A stretch of DNA of 64,000 nucleotides from Mycolicibacter senuensis (lineage in GTDB: Bacteria > Actinomycetota > Actinomycetes > Mycobacteriales > Mycobacteriaceae). The position numbers and the translations under genes were made by a program. Location: NCBI RefSeq assembly GCF_002101885.1, contig NZ_LQPS01000047.1:1-64000 (forward strand). Direction: 5' to 3'. This document shows, piece by piece, positions 49,584 through 57,040 of the stretch. Below the pieces are notes generated by a model, which made no database searches, was not told where the DNA came from, and saw nothing but the letters and a program-made list of their open reading frames with translations. Within the stretch, counting starts at the first letter, position 1; each line of letters begins with the position of its first letter.

Positions 49584-49608
49584 ATACCCAGCGCAGCACG
49601 GCCGAAAC
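49584..49608 (-). promoter_or_regulatory. SigF-like promoter, second hemerythrin gene
   Basis: On the minus strand GTTT (49605-49608), 15 bp, GGGTAT (49584-49589): perfect match, about 43 bp from the ATG at 49540. Confidence 0.82.
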
Positions 49609-49630
49609 CCGCTGCTCGTTGCGGCTATAC

Positions 49631-49655
49631 GTTTCACCGCCGTGCTACCGGGTAA
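49631..49655 (+). promoter_or_regulatory. SigF-like promoter, FAD-Rieske gene
   Basis: GTTT (49631-49634), 15 bp, GGGTAA (49650-49655), 10 bp before the ATG at 49666. Divergent from 49584-49608. Confidence 0.8.
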
Positions 49656-49665
49656 CTGATCGGCC

Positions 49666-51174
49666 ATGACCTCGTTGTGGCTCGCCGACCGGATCACCAC
49701 CTCACCGGCCTCCGACACCGCGGCCGACCTCCCGGGCCGCGCCGACGTCGTGGTGGCCGGCGCCGGTATCACCGGACTGATGACCGCGGTGCTGCTGGCA
49801 CGCGCCGGCCGGGAGGTGCTGGTGCTGGAGGCCCGGACCGTCGGCGCCTGCGCGACCGGCAACACCACCGCCAAGATCAGCCTGTTGCAGGCCACCCAGC
49901 TCTCGAGCATCTCGGCCAAGCAGGGCCGGCAACGCGCCGGTGGATACCTGGAAGGCAATCGCGCCGGCCAGGACTGGCTGCTGTCGTTCTGCGCGACGGC
50001 CGGCGTCGCGGTGCAGCGCGAGGACGCCTACAGCTACGCCCAGTCCGAGGGCGGGGTGGCCGCGGCGCGCGCCGAGTACGACGCGTGCCGCGAACTGGGG
50101 CTGCCGGTGAGCTGGGAGCCGCGGGCCGACGTGCCGTTCCCCTACCACGGTGGGGTACGGCTGGAAGGGCAGGCGCAGTTCGATCCGATGCAGTTCTTGG
50201 ACGCGCTGCGCGCCGAATTCCTCGCCGCCGGCGGCCAACTTGCGGAACACACTCGGCTGCAACGTGTTTCCAGCGGACACGACGGCCTCCGACTGAATGT
50301 CGACGGCCCTCGGGGCGACACCGAACTGCGGGCCGCCCAACTGGTGCTCGCCACCGGGATCCCGATTTTGGACCGCGGCGGATACTTCGCCCGGGTCAAA
50401 CCCAGCCGGTCGTACTGCATGGCGTTCGACGTGCCGGGCGAGATCCCCCGCCCGATGATGATCTCCACCGATTCCCCCACCCGGTCACTGCGTTACGCCC
50501 CGGCCGACGGCTCCGAGCGCCTGCTGGTCGGCGGGGCGGGTCACACCGTCGGCCGCGCCAAGTATCCCAGCGACGGGGTGGCCGAACTCGAGTCGTGGGC
50601 GCTCCGGCATTTCCCGGGCGCGGCCCGCACACACCTGTGGTCGGCGCAGGACTACGCGCCCATCGACGAGCTGCCCTATGTCGGCCCCATCCTTCCCGAC
50701 AGCAACACCATCTATGTGGCAACGGGTTTCAACAAATGGGGCATGACCAACGGGGCGGCCGCCGCGCTGGCGTTGTCGGGTCGGCTGCTGGGCCGGCGAC
50801 CGTCCTGGGACCGGGCGTTCGCCAGTTGGAGCACCCGCGAGCTACGAGGCCTGCCCACCGCCGTGGCGGCCAATCTCGAAGTCGGCGTGAACCTCGCGAA
50901 AGGCTGGATCGCCCCGACGGCCCGGATCGGCCGGCACGGCCTGGGCGACGATGCCGCCGGCGTGGTCAGCGGACCGCCGTGGCACCTGCAGGCCCACTGC
51001 CGGGTGGACGGCGTCGAGCACCGCGTCTCGCCGGTCTGCCCGCACCTCGGCGGCATCGTCACCTGGAACGACGCCGATCGGGCCTGGGAGTGCCCGCTGC
51101 ACGGCTCGCGCTTCGCCCCCGACGGCACCCTGCTGGAGGGTCCCGCCACCCGCGGCCTGACCCCGGGCAGCTGA
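49666..51174 (+). CDS. FAD-dependent oxidoreductase with C-terminal Rieske domain
   Basis: A 502-aa fusion. Residues about 25-395 are a DAO/glycine-oxidase-type FAD oxidoreductase (VVVAGAGITGLMTAVLLARAG; ATGFNKWGMTNGAAAALALSG). Residues about 415-500 are a Rieske [2Fe-2S] domain with CPHLGG and CPLHGSRF supplying two Cys and two His. The Rieske centre would carry electrons to or from FAD. The substrate is unknown. ATG at 49666 is nearly leaderless. Confidence 0.92.
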   Translation: MTSLWLADRITTSPASDTAADLPGRADVVVAGAGITGLMTAVLLARAGREVLVLEARTVGACATGNTTAKISLLQATQLSSISAKQGRQRAGGYLEGNRAGQDWLLSFCATAGVAVQREDAYSYAQSEGGVAAARAEYDACRELGLPVSWEPRADVPFPYHGGVRLEGQAQFDPMQFLDALRAEFLAAGGQLAEHTRLQRVSSGHDGLRLNVDGPRGDTELRAAQLVLATGIPILDRGGYFARVKPSRSYCMAFDVPGEIPRPMMISTDSPTRSLRYAPADGSERLLVGGAGHTVGRAKYPSDGVAELESWALRHFPGAARTHLWSAQDYAPIDELPYVGPILPDSNTIYVATGFNKWGMTNGAAAALALSGRLLGRRPSWDRAFASWSTRELRGLPTAVAANLEVGVNLAKGWIAPTARIGRHGLGDDAAGVVSGPPWHLQAHCRVDGVEHRVSPVCPHLGGIVTWNDADRAWECPLHGSRFAPDGTLLEGPATRGLTPGS

Positions 51175-51175
51175 G

Positions 51176-51200
51176 GTTCACTCCCGGCCCGGGCGGGTAA
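51176..51200 (+). promoter_or_regulatory. SigF-like promoter, PNPOx-like gene
   Basis: GTTC (51176-51179), 15 bp, GGGTAA (51195-51200), directly after the FAD-Rieske stop and 47 bp before the GTG at 51248. Confidence 0.6.
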
Positions 51201-51247
51201 TCGACCGCTGGGCGGTGAACGACGGCTGCGAAACGATGAGGTGAGCG

Positions 51248-51760
51248 GTGTGCATCATCGACGATGACATGCGCCTGATCGTGGCGAGCGCCAAGCTGGC
51301 ATTCGTGGCCACCATCTGCGAGGACGGCTCACCCAACCTGTCGCCGAAGGAGTCGTTGCTGGTCTACGGCGACGAGCACCTGGCGTTCATGCACATGGCC
51401 TCGCCGACCACAGTGGCCGACCTGCGCCGCGATCCGCGCATCGAGGTGAACGTGGTGGACTTCCTGCGACGCCGCGGTTACCGCTTCAAGGGCACGGCGC
51501 AACTGCGTCCGCCCGGCGACGATGTCTACGAGTGGCTGCGGCAGTGGGTGACCGAGACCCAGGGGCCACAGTTCCCCTGCCGCGAGGCGGTGCTGGTCCG
51601 CGTCGAACGGGTGCTGCCGATCGCCTCACCGGTCTACATGTTCGGCGGTGCGCACGAATCCGAGCTCATTCGCACCTGGTCGGAGATCTACGGACTGCGC
51701 CGACGGGGAGTTTCCGGGGCGCTGCCGCCGGGTACTGCGCAGGGATGGGCTTCGAGGTGA
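51248..51760 (+). CDS. Pyridoxamine 5'-phosphate oxidase-like flavin/F420-fold protein
   Basis: A 170-aa split beta-barrel protein. VASAKLAFVATICEDGSPNLSPKE and FMHMASPTTVADLRRDPRIEVNVVD match the PNPOx-like superfamily, which binds FMN or F420. The conserved RGYRFKGTAQLR strand is present. Substrate unknown. GTG at 51248. The 3' end overlaps the next gene. Confidence 0.85.
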   Translation: MCIIDDDMRLIVASAKLAFVATICEDGSPNLSPKESLLVYGDEHLAFMHMASPTTVADLRRDPRIEVNVVDFLRRRGYRFKGTAQLRPPGDDVYEWLRQWVTETQGPQFPCREAVLVRVERVLPIASPVYMFGGAHESELIRTWSEIYGLRRRGVSGALPPGTAQGWASR

Positions 51761-51948
51761 CCCAAGTGCAGAAGTGCCTTGCGGGTTTCGACTATCCGGG
51801 CACGGCGGAGCAGCTCGCCGATCACGCCCGGGACAACGGCGCCGAGCCGAAGCTGGTCGACACCCTGCGGGCGTTGAAGAAGGACAGCTTCGACGGCCCG
51901 GACGCGGTGATGTCGTCGCTGACCGTCCAGAACGCGCTGGGCGGCTGA
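51745..51948 (+). CDS. DUF2795 domain protein
   Basis: A 67-aa protein matching the DUF2795 pattern: VQKCLAGFDYPGTAEQLADHARDNGA and a C-terminal SFDGPDAVMSSL. It is a small helical domain of unknown role, frequent in actinobacteria. ATG at 51745 overlaps the previous gene by 16 bp; a GTG at 51757 next to the previous stop is an alternative. Convergent with sigF, 7 bp apart. Confidence 0.82.
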   Translation: MGFEVTQVQKCLAGFDYPGTAEQLADHARDNGAEPKLVDTLRALKKDSFDGPDAVMSSLTVQNALGG

Positions 51949-51955
51949 GGATCGG

Positions 51956-52744
51956 CTACTCCAGTTGATCGCGCAGTTTGCCCAAGGACTTGGCCAGCAG
52001 CCGCGATACGTGCATCTGCGAGATGCCGACCCGTTCGGCGATCTGCGTCTGGGTCATCGATTCGAAGAACCGGAGCACCAGCACAGTGCGTTCCCGTTCG
52101 GGAAGCCCGTTGAGCAGCGGCCGCAACGCTTCGCGATCCTCGATCCGGTCCATCCCGGCGTCGATGTCGCCGAGGGTGTCGGCGATCGATCGGACGTCGT
52201 CCTCGTCGGAGCTGCCGCCGCTGTCGATGGACAGCGTGTTGTAGGAGCTGCCCGCCACCAGCCCTTCGACGACCTCCTCGCGACTCATCTCCAGCTCGCG
52301 GGCCAGTTCGGTTGCGGTCGGCGCCCGGCCCAGGCGTTGGGAGAGATCGGCGGTGGCCGACCCGAGCCGCAGGTGCAGCTCTTTGAGCCGGCGCGGCACC
52401 TTGACCGACCAGCTGTTGTCCCGGAAATGCCGACGGACCTCGCCCATGATCGTCGGGACCGCGAATGAGACGAAATCCGAACCGGTTTCGACGTCGAAGC
52501 GCGTGACGGCGTTGACCAGCCCCACCCGCGCGACCTGCACCAGGTCGTCCCGCTGTTCTCCGCGCCCTTCGAACCGGCGGGCGATGTGGTCGGCCAGCGG
52601 CAGGCACCGCTCCACGATCTTGTCTTTGCGGTTGCGGAAATCAGTTGAACCGGATTCGTATTGGGCGAGTTCGCGAAACATGTCGCCGACGTCGGAATAT
52701 TCCGATCCTGACTGTGAGCCGCCCCTGGCGGCGCCCCGGCTCAC
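51956..52744 (-). CDS. sigF: RNA polymerase sigma factor SigF
   Basis: A 262-aa group 3 sigma factor of the SigF/SigB stress class, nearly the length of M. tuberculosis SigF (261). Region 2 is CLPLADHIARRFEGRGEQRDD...DFVSFAVPTIMGEVRRHFRDN; region 3 follows (VPRRLKELHLRLGSATADLSQ); region 4 has the helix-turn-helix TQTQIAERVGISQMHVSRLL. It directs RNA polymerase to GTTT-N15-17-GGGTAT promoters. GTG at 52744 overlaps the rsbW stop (GTGA). Many matching promoters occur in this window. Downstream lies the convergent DUF2795 gene. Confidence 0.96.
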   Translation of the reverse strand: MSRGAARGGSQSGSEYSDVGDMFRELAQYESGSTDFRNRKDKIVERCLPLADHIARRFEGRGEQRDDLVQVARVGLVNAVTRFDVETGSDFVSFAVPTIMGEVRRHFRDNSWSVKVPRRLKELHLRLGSATADLSQRLGRAPTATELARELEMSREEVVEGLVAGSSYNTLSIDSGGSSDEDDVRSIADTLGDIDAGMDRIEDREALRPLLNGLPERERTVLVLRFFESMTQTQIAERVGISQMHVSRLLAKSLGKLRDQLE

Positions 52745-53178
52745 TGCCTGGATTCCGCCCGCCGGGTCGTCAAGGTCACGCCGAACACATCACTGGCGCT
52801 GCCGGCTTCCTGACCGTCGTGAAAGGTCTGCACGTCGTCGACGAGGGAGGTGAGTACGTGCCAGCTGAAGCTCCCCGGCGTCAGCACCTCGCCGCCGTCG
52901 CCGGCGGCCGACGCCACGATCGTCACGTCGTCGTCTCCCGGGTCGATGATCACCCGCAGCGTGGCGTCGGGGGCGGCGCAGCGGATCAGCTGGGTACACA
53001 GCTCGTCGATAGCGAGCCGCAGATCGGCCACCGTATCGACATCGAGATCCTCGAAGGTCGCGATGGCGCCTACCACCATGCGCACCACCGCGAGGCTCTC
53101 CAGCCTGGGCGCCACCCGCAATTCGACGGCTCGCTCGCTGCACGACCGCAAGGTCCGGTCGCTGTGGATGTCGGTCAT
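52741..53178 (-). CDS. rsbW: Anti-sigma factor RsbW (UsfX)
   Basis: A 145-aa HATPase-fold anti-sigma factor that sequesters SigF until an anti-anti-sigma (STAS) protein displaces it. Motifs: VELRVAPRLESLAVVRMVVG, the N-box LRLAIDELCTQLIRC and IIDPGDDDVTIVAS. The N-box lacks the usual Asn after Glu, as in mycobacterial UsfX. The ATG at 53178 has GGGAGG before it; the longer frame to 53340 covers non-coding DNA and the promoter. Cotranscribed with sigF. Confidence 0.94.
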   Translation of the reverse strand: MTDIHSDRTLRSCSERAVELRVAPRLESLAVVRMVVGAIATFEDLDVDTVADLRLAIDELCTQLIRCAAPDATLRVIIDPGDDDVTIVASAAGDGGEVLTPGSFSWHVLTSLVDDVQTFHDGQEAGSASDVFGVTLTTRRAESRQ

Positions 53179-53285
53179 TGAGCCTCCCGGCGATATCGGT
53201 CTGAGACTACCGCTGCGCGCCGATGAGCTGTTCACGCCGTCAACACCGCACAGTCGGCCGCCCGGAGGTTGGTCACGGCAACCCT

Positions 53286-53311
53286 GTACCCGATCTGCCG
53301 GCAGGTCAATC
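53286..53311 (-). promoter_or_regulatory. SigF-like autoregulatory promoter of rsbW-sigF
   Basis: On the minus strand GATT (53308-53311), 16 bp, GGGTAC (53286-53291), about 108 bp from the rsbW start and just after the usfY terminator. SigF is known to control its own operon in mycobacteria. Confidence 0.6.
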
Positions 53312-53339
53312 ATGCGGATTCCGGGACGCCGGGACCACA

Positions 53340-53369
53340 ACGGCCCGGCCGGATACCCGGCCGGGCCGT
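53340..53369 (-). terminator. Hairpin terminator after usfY
   Basis: A perfect 13-bp inverted repeat (ACGGCCCGGCCGG and complement) around a four-base loop, 15 bp beyond the usfY stop at 53384 and upstream of the rsbW promoter. Confidence 0.8.
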
Positions 53370-53383
53370 CGTGTCTGGCGAGA

Positions 53384-53695
53384 TCAACTGGTCGAATGCT
53401 GCCGCTGCACCTCGGGGTGGGCCAGCTGCCACTGCTGGTGCACCCGGCCGATCCGCCGGTTCTCCCACAGCAGCCACAGTGCCCCCAGGCCGGCCGCGAA
53501 CACCGCGAGGGCCGCGACCGCCACCCCTTGCCGGTCGTGTCCGGTGGCGAAGGCGGTGAGGCAGCCGATCCCGGCGACCATGCCTACTACCAGCAGGCTG
53601 TAACCGGGCCAACCCATGACGTCGATCACGGCGCGGCCGGCATGCGGCCGGGTCGTCCGGACATGGTCAACGGGGTCATGAAACGTGTCGCCCAT
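53384..53695 (-). CDS. usfY: UsfY-like membrane protein
   Basis: A 103-aa protein with two hydrophobic helices (VMGWPGYSLLVVGMVAGIG and VAALAVFAAGLGALWLL) and the start MGDTFHDPVDHVRTTRPHAG. In M. tuberculosis usfY lies directly upstream of rsbW(usfX)-sigF and is co-regulated; the position here is the same, though a hairpin separates it from rsbW. Role unknown. ATG at 53695 behind GAGAGG. Confidence 0.88.
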   Translation of the reverse strand: MGDTFHDPVDHVRTTRPHAGRAVIDVMGWPGYSLLVVGMVAGIGCLTAFATGHDRQGVAVAALAVFAAGLGALWLLWENRRIGRVHQQWQLAHPEVQRQHSTS

Positions 53696-53872
53696 CGCTT
53701 TTTCCTCTCGTGATTCGTCCGGCCCATCCGGAGGCCGCGTCGCCGGGCCCCCGTGGTGTGGCGAACCCGTCTGCAGCCGAAAACTATCGTAAGCCGATGT
53801 GATCTAAATAACGCGTGTCTTTCAGAGACCTCACAGCCATACCGCAGCTATACCGATGGACGTGGGGTCTGA

Positions 53873-54256
53873 TCAGCGCATACCGCTGATCGGTACAGCG
53901 CTCATGAGCAGTATGAGAAGCATCAGCGACATCAGAAACCAGCCGGCGCCCTGCCAGCCCCACCAGGTGCCGCGAGCGCGCCACACCCGGTAGGTGCGCA
54001 GGAAGGCGCGCAGGCCACCGGCGGCGAAGACCACCGGTGATGCCGCGGCGAGCACCGCCCGATACGGCCGTCCGCACGCCACCGTCTCGACCGCCGCGGT
54101 GCTCGCATCACAGGAGCTGGCCCACCATGCCGCCAGCAAGACGACCGCGACGCCGATCACGGTGATCACACCGGCGAATCTGACGGCCGAGCGAACCTCC
54201 GCGTCCTCCTGGCCCAGCCGGTCGCCACCGGGGCGCGGTTGCATGGGGCGTTCCAT
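53873..54256 (-). CDS. Small membrane protein upstream of usfY
   Basis: A 127-aa protein with three or four hydrophobic segments (FAGVITVIGVAVVLLAAWW; YRAVLAAASPVVFAAGGL; WQGAGWFLMSLMLLILLMS). A Cys-bearing loop (SSCDASTAAVETVACGRP) lies between the first two, much like the small membrane proteins at 38219 and 57041 but not clearly homologous. ATG at 54256 has GGGAG close upstream; 54244 is an alternative. No promoter seen. Confidence 0.7.
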   Translation of the reverse strand: MERPMQPRPGGDRLGQEDAEVRSAVRFAGVITVIGVAVVLLAAWWASSCDASTAAVETVACGRPYRAVLAAASPVVFAAGGLRAFLRTYRVWRARGTWWGWQGAGWFLMSLMLLILLMSAVPISGMR

Positions 54257-54303
54257 GTCTCCCACCGTCCGCGCTGATCGGCTCTGCGTCAAGGTGATTC
54301 GAC

Positions 54304-54329
54304 GTTTGAGCGGCCGAGCTCCCGGGAAG
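54304..54329 (+). promoter_or_regulatory. Possible SigF-like promoter, CsbD gene
   Basis: GTTT (54304-54307), 16 bp, GGGAAG (54324-54329), 70 bp before the ATG at 54399. Good -35, weak -10. Confidence 0.4.
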
Positions 54330-54398
54330 CCTTGCAGGTGTGGCGGGCCGACAGTGCACAAAGGCCCGTCACATCCACGAAATCCAGGGAGGGATTTT

Positions 54399-54638
54399 AT
54401 GTCGGACCAAGAGAAGAGCGGGCCCGAAGAGGGCTTCCGCGGCGCCGTCGAGGGCGTCAAGGGCAAGGCCAAGGAAGCCGTCGGAACGGTGACCGGCAAC
54501 GACGAGCTGGCCCGCGAGGGCAAGGCACAGCAGGACAAGGGCGAAGCACAGCGCGACGCCGCCAAGCGCGAAGCAGAGGCCGAATCGGCCCGTGCGGGCG
54601 CGAAGGCCGCCGAGTCACGCGAACAGACCCACCAGTAG
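54399..54638 (+). CDS. CsbD family general stress protein
   Basis: A 79-aa highly charged protein. FRGAVEGVKGKAKEAVGTVTGNDELAREGKAQQ is the CsbD consensus; the rest is a long charged Ala-rich helix. CsbD proteins are produced under the general stress sigma factor in Bacillus and are very abundant; their role is unclear. ATG at 54399 follows GGGAGGG by 6 bp. A strong hairpin follows the gene. Confidence 0.93.
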   Translation: MSDQEKSGPEEGFRGAVEGVKGKAKEAVGTVTGNDELAREGKAQQDKGEAQRDAAKREAEAESARAGAKAAESREQTHQ

Positions 54639-54650
54639 CCCGATTGAAGG

Positions 54651-54682
54651 CAGGCCCGGCCCGCTCCGGTGGGCCGGGCCTG
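54651..54682 (+). terminator. Hairpin terminator after CsbD gene
   Basis: A perfect 12-bp inverted repeat (CAGGCCCGGCCC and complement) with an eight-base loop, 12 bp after the CsbD stop, followed by TTGCTGT. Confidence 0.82.
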
Positions 54683-54692
54683 TTGCTGTGCG

Positions 54693-54717
54693 GTTACTCA
54701 CGCCCCGGAGCGGGTAA
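54693..54717 (+). promoter_or_regulatory. SigF-like promoter, GlnR-like regulator
   Basis: GTTA (54693-54696), 15 bp, GGGTAA (54712-54717), 66 bp before the ATG at 54784 and just after the CsbD terminator. Confidence 0.65.
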
Positions 54718-54783
54718 TAGTGCCTGAAGGGCCTAGCAGAGCACTTGACGGCGCTGGAGTACATCGGAGGGTTGGAGTCAGCG

Positions 54784-55455
54784 ATGGAGATTCTGTTACT
54801 GACCGACCGGGACGAGTTCGAACAGACCCTGTCGGCCTTACGCGTCTTCGGGCATTCGGTCGGCCGCGCGCCGCTGGATGTGACCCGTGCGGGCTGTCGC
54901 GGCGCCGCAGCGGTATTGGTGGACGGCTGCACCGAACTGGCGAGCGCACGCGAGACCTGCCGGCGACTGTGCGGCTGGGCGCCGTCGGCCGCGGTGCTGG
55001 CCGTGGTGGCGGCGGAAGACTTCGTCGCCGTCGACATCGACTGGCAGGTCGACGACGTGCTGGTCGCAACGGCCGGACCCGCCGAAGCACATGCGCGGCT
55101 GCGGCTGGCGCTGGCGCGCCGACGCGAATCCGAACAGAGCGCACTGCAATTCGGCGAGCTGATCATCCATCCCGACAGCTACAGCGTGTCGCTGTCCGGC
55201 CGTGAACTCGATCTCACCCTCACCGAGTTCAAGCTGCTCAACTATCTGGTCCGGCATGCCGGTCACGCGTTCACCCGCACCAGGCTGTTGCAAGAGGTGT
55301 GGGGCGGTGAGGGCAGCCGACGCAAGGTCGACGTACACGTGCAGCGGCTGCGCGCCAAGCTCGGCGCCGACCACGAGTCGATCGTCGACACCGTTCGCGG
55401 CGTGGGCTACATGACGCCGGAATCACCGCAACCGCAATGGGCCATCGCCAACTGA
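54784..55455 (+). CDS. GlnR-like orphan response regulator
   Basis: A 223-aa protein with an atypical receiver domain (residues 1-115) and an OmpR/PhoB winged helix (125-220: FGELIIHPDSYSVSLSGRELDLTLTEFKLLNYLVRHAG, then VWGGEGSRRKVDVHVQRLRAKL). Its layout follows GlnR, whose receiver is not phosphorylated. Here only the central Asp (AVLVDG, D47) is kept of the usual acidic triad, and no sensor kinase gene is adjacent. It would be a stress-induced transcription regulator. ATG at 54784. Followed by a small acidic protein gene. Confidence 0.85.
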   Translation: MEILLLTDRDEFEQTLSALRVFGHSVGRAPLDVTRAGCRGAAAVLVDGCTELASARETCRRLCGWAPSAAVLAVVAAEDFVAVDIDWQVDDVLVATAGPAEAHARLRLALARRRESEQSALQFGELIIHPDSYSVSLSGRELDLTLTEFKLLNYLVRHAGHAFTRTRLLQEVWGGEGSRRKVDVHVQRLRAKLGADHESIVDTVRGVGYMTPESPQPQWAIAN

Positions 55456-55486
55456 CCTGACTCGATCCGAGGGGAGCGCCGAGCAC

Positions 55487-55801
55487 ATGACCGATCGACC
55501 CGATATCGATCCCGCCACCAACACCACCGACGACGACACCCTGCCGCCGAGCGAGGCCACCGACTCCGACGAGCTGCGCAACGACGACGGCGATGCGACC
55601 GTCACTCCGCCGGACAGCTGGCAGCCGGTCGATGAGGCGACCAACGAGTCGCTGGACGACAAACTGGCCGCCGAGCGTCCGGACACCGGGCTGGGACGAG
55701 ACCCCGACGAAGCCGGCCAGGCAGTGACCGGTGGCCGGCACCGTGCCCAGGTCTCCGGCAGCCCCGAAGACGGCGACTCGTACTACAACGTCGAAGAGTG
55801 A
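55487..55801 (+). CDS. Acidic disordered protein, DUF5709-like
   Basis: A 104-aa very acidic protein (TDDDTLPPSEATDSDEL; SWQPVDEATNESLDDKLAAERPD; DPDEAGQAVTGG). The W-P-x-x-E-x-T-x-x-E-x-L-D-x-x-L-A-x-E-x-P-D pattern recalls DUF5709; otherwise disordered. Probably co-transcribed with the GlnR-like gene 31 bp upstream. GGGGAG precedes the ATG at 55487. Its stop lies in a short duplication. Confidence 0.75.
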   Translation: MTDRPDIDPATNTTDDDTLPPSEATDSDELRNDDGDATVTPPDSWQPVDEATNESLDDKLAAERPDTGLGRDPDEAGQAVTGGRHRAQVSGSPEDGDSYYNVEE

Positions 55802-55818
55802 CGGCGTCGAAGAGTGAC
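55789..55818. repeat. Short tandem repeat across a stop codon
   Basis: CGTCGAAGAGTGAC occurs twice at a period of 16 bp; the TGA of the first copy is the stop at 55799-55801. Confidence 0.8.
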
Positions 55819-55823
55819 CCGGC

Positions 55824-56138
55824 TCAGTAGTAGTCGCAGTCGTTGGCCAGCGGGCTGAACAGCGCGACGTACTCGGGCGCCTCAGGCCGGTGCTGCGCCT
55901 GCTCGACCAGCTGCTGACGCTGCGGCGGCGGTGCGGCCAGGAAGTTCTGCAGCCAGGCCTGGGCGACCGGGGTCGCGTTGAACTGCTCGGCGACGCCCGG
56001 TGATTGGTCGTTCATCGCCGACACCACCTGCCAGTAGCTGCAGGTGGTGTCGACCGCGGCGCCCGGGTCGGCGGACGCCGCGGGCAGCCCGGCGATCAGC
56101 GCCAGCGCAGCGCACCCGCCCGACACCGCCGATCGCAT
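55824..56138 (-). CDS. Hemophore-related secreted protein (second)
   Basis: A 104-aa exported protein paralogous to that at 43361-43696. The signal peptide ends at PAASA before DPGAAV. The mature part has CSYWQVVSAMNDQSP and ends in a second Cys (NDCDYY). ATG at 56138, 4 bp after the CBS gene stop, so it is probably transcribed from the SigF-like promoter at 56606-56631. Confidence 0.88.
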   Translation of the reverse strand: MRSAVSGGCAALALIAGLPAASADPGAAVDTTCSYWQVVSAMNDQSPGVAEQFNATPVAQAWLQNFLAAPPPQRQQLVEQAQHRPEAPEYVALFSPLANDCDYY

Positions 56139-56142
56139 CGGG

Positions 56143-56562
56143 CTAGCGATTCGCCGTCGCGGCGCTGATGTCGGCGAGCGCAGAGTGCTCGTCGCGCTCG
56201 ACAGCCAGATCCCCGATGCTCAGTACTCCCGCCAACCGGTCGCCGTCGATGACAGGCAGCCGGCGCACCGCCTTGCTGCGCATCAGCGCAACGGCGTCGT
56301 CGAGGCTCGAATCGGGCCGAACGCTGACGAGCTCCTGGCTGCTGCATACCTCCCCGACCGGCGTCGAGAGCTCTTTGCCTTCGGCGACGACCCGGACGAC
56401 GATGTCCCGGTCGGTCACGATGCCCTGGACGTGGCCGTCGCTGAGGACGACGACGTTACCGATATCGGCTCGGCGCATGCATTCCGCCGCTTCGCTGACG
56501 GGCATGTCCGCCGGAACGGTTTGTGGTGTGTGGGCCATGATCTCGGCCACGGTGCGGGCCAT
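56143..56562 (-). CDS. CBS-pair domain protein
   Basis: A 139-aa protein made of two CBS motifs: AEIMAHTPQTVPADMPVSEAAECMRRADIGNVVVLSDGHVQGIVTDRDIVV in parts and VCSSQELVSVRPDSSLDDAVALMRSKAVRRLPVIDGD. CBS pairs bind adenosyl ligands (AMP, ATP, SAM) and sense energy state. ATG at 56562 has AGGGAGGG before it. First gene of an operon with the hemophore-like gene. Confidence 0.9.
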   Translation of the reverse strand: MARTVAEIMAHTPQTVPADMPVSEAAECMRRADIGNVVVLSDGHVQGIVTDRDIVVRVVAEGKELSTPVGEVCSSQELVSVRPDSSLDDAVALMRSKAVRRLPVIDGDRLAGVLSIGDLAVERDEHSALADISAATANR

Positions 56563-56605
56563 GTTCGCTTCCCTCCCTTGGCTGGCAGTCAGTCCAATGG
56601 CCTGC

Positions 56606-56631
56606 CTACCCAACAACATTGGGACTCAAAC
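56606..56631 (-). promoter_or_regulatory. SigF-like promoter, CBS protein
   Basis: On the minus strand GTTT (56628-56631), 16 bp, GGGTAG (56606-56611), about 43 bp from the ATG at 56562. Confidence 0.78.
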
Positions 56632-56657
56632 GGACTCCGCCGGCCGCACCGGCCGCT

Positions 56658-56828
56658 TCACCCGTCCTCGCTGCGGGCTTCGGCGCCGGTTTCGCCGACG
56701 TCCAGCGCGTCATCAGGGCTGACCCGCCCGACATGGGTAGCGTCCTCGTCCTTGCCGGTGGGCGGGCGCGCCCGGTGCGCCTCGGCTTCAACATCCGACT
56801 CCGCTTTGTCGCCCTTGCGCAACGCCAT
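56658..56828 (-). CDS. Small acidic hypothetical protein, 56 aa
   Basis: A 56-aa polar protein (MALRKGDKAESDVEAEAHRA...DDALDVGETGAEARSEDG). GGAGG precedes the ATG at 56828 by 7 bp; the frame upstream to 56885 is unlikely. A SigF-like site lies 50 bp upstream. Function unknown. Confidence 0.6.
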   Translation of the reverse strand: MALRKGDKAESDVEAEAHRARPPTGKDEDATHVGRVSPDDALDVGETGAEARSEDG

Positions 56829-56877
56829 CGCCGACCTCCGAGGTTCGCTGTGTCGGCCACCTGCCGATGTGCGCCGC

Positions 56878-56903
56878 GTACCCAACGGGAAAGCGCGGTA
56901 ATC
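56878..56903 (-). promoter_or_regulatory. SigF-like promoter, 56-aa protein
   Basis: On the minus strand GATT (56900-56903), 16 bp, GGGTAC (56878-56883). Confidence 0.55.
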
Positions 56904-57040
56904 ATCTGGCGCCGGATGTGGCGGCTGTTTTCGCGGCTGGCCCGAACGGCTGCCGCACCCCGGTCACGCTCCAACCCGCACCAGCGTGACCGGATGGTGA
57001 GGCCCGGTATCGCGAGTACAGGCCGCCGGCCGGACCCGGG

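Noticed and set aside
49677..51200. Second plus-strand 507-codon frame over the FAD-Rieske gene
   Set aside because: A frame shadow of the real gene, which holds the FAD and Rieske motifs.
53784..54077. Minus-strand 97-codon frame near usfY
   Set aside because: Out of frame with the membrane protein at 53873-54256, which has a clear hydrophobic pattern.
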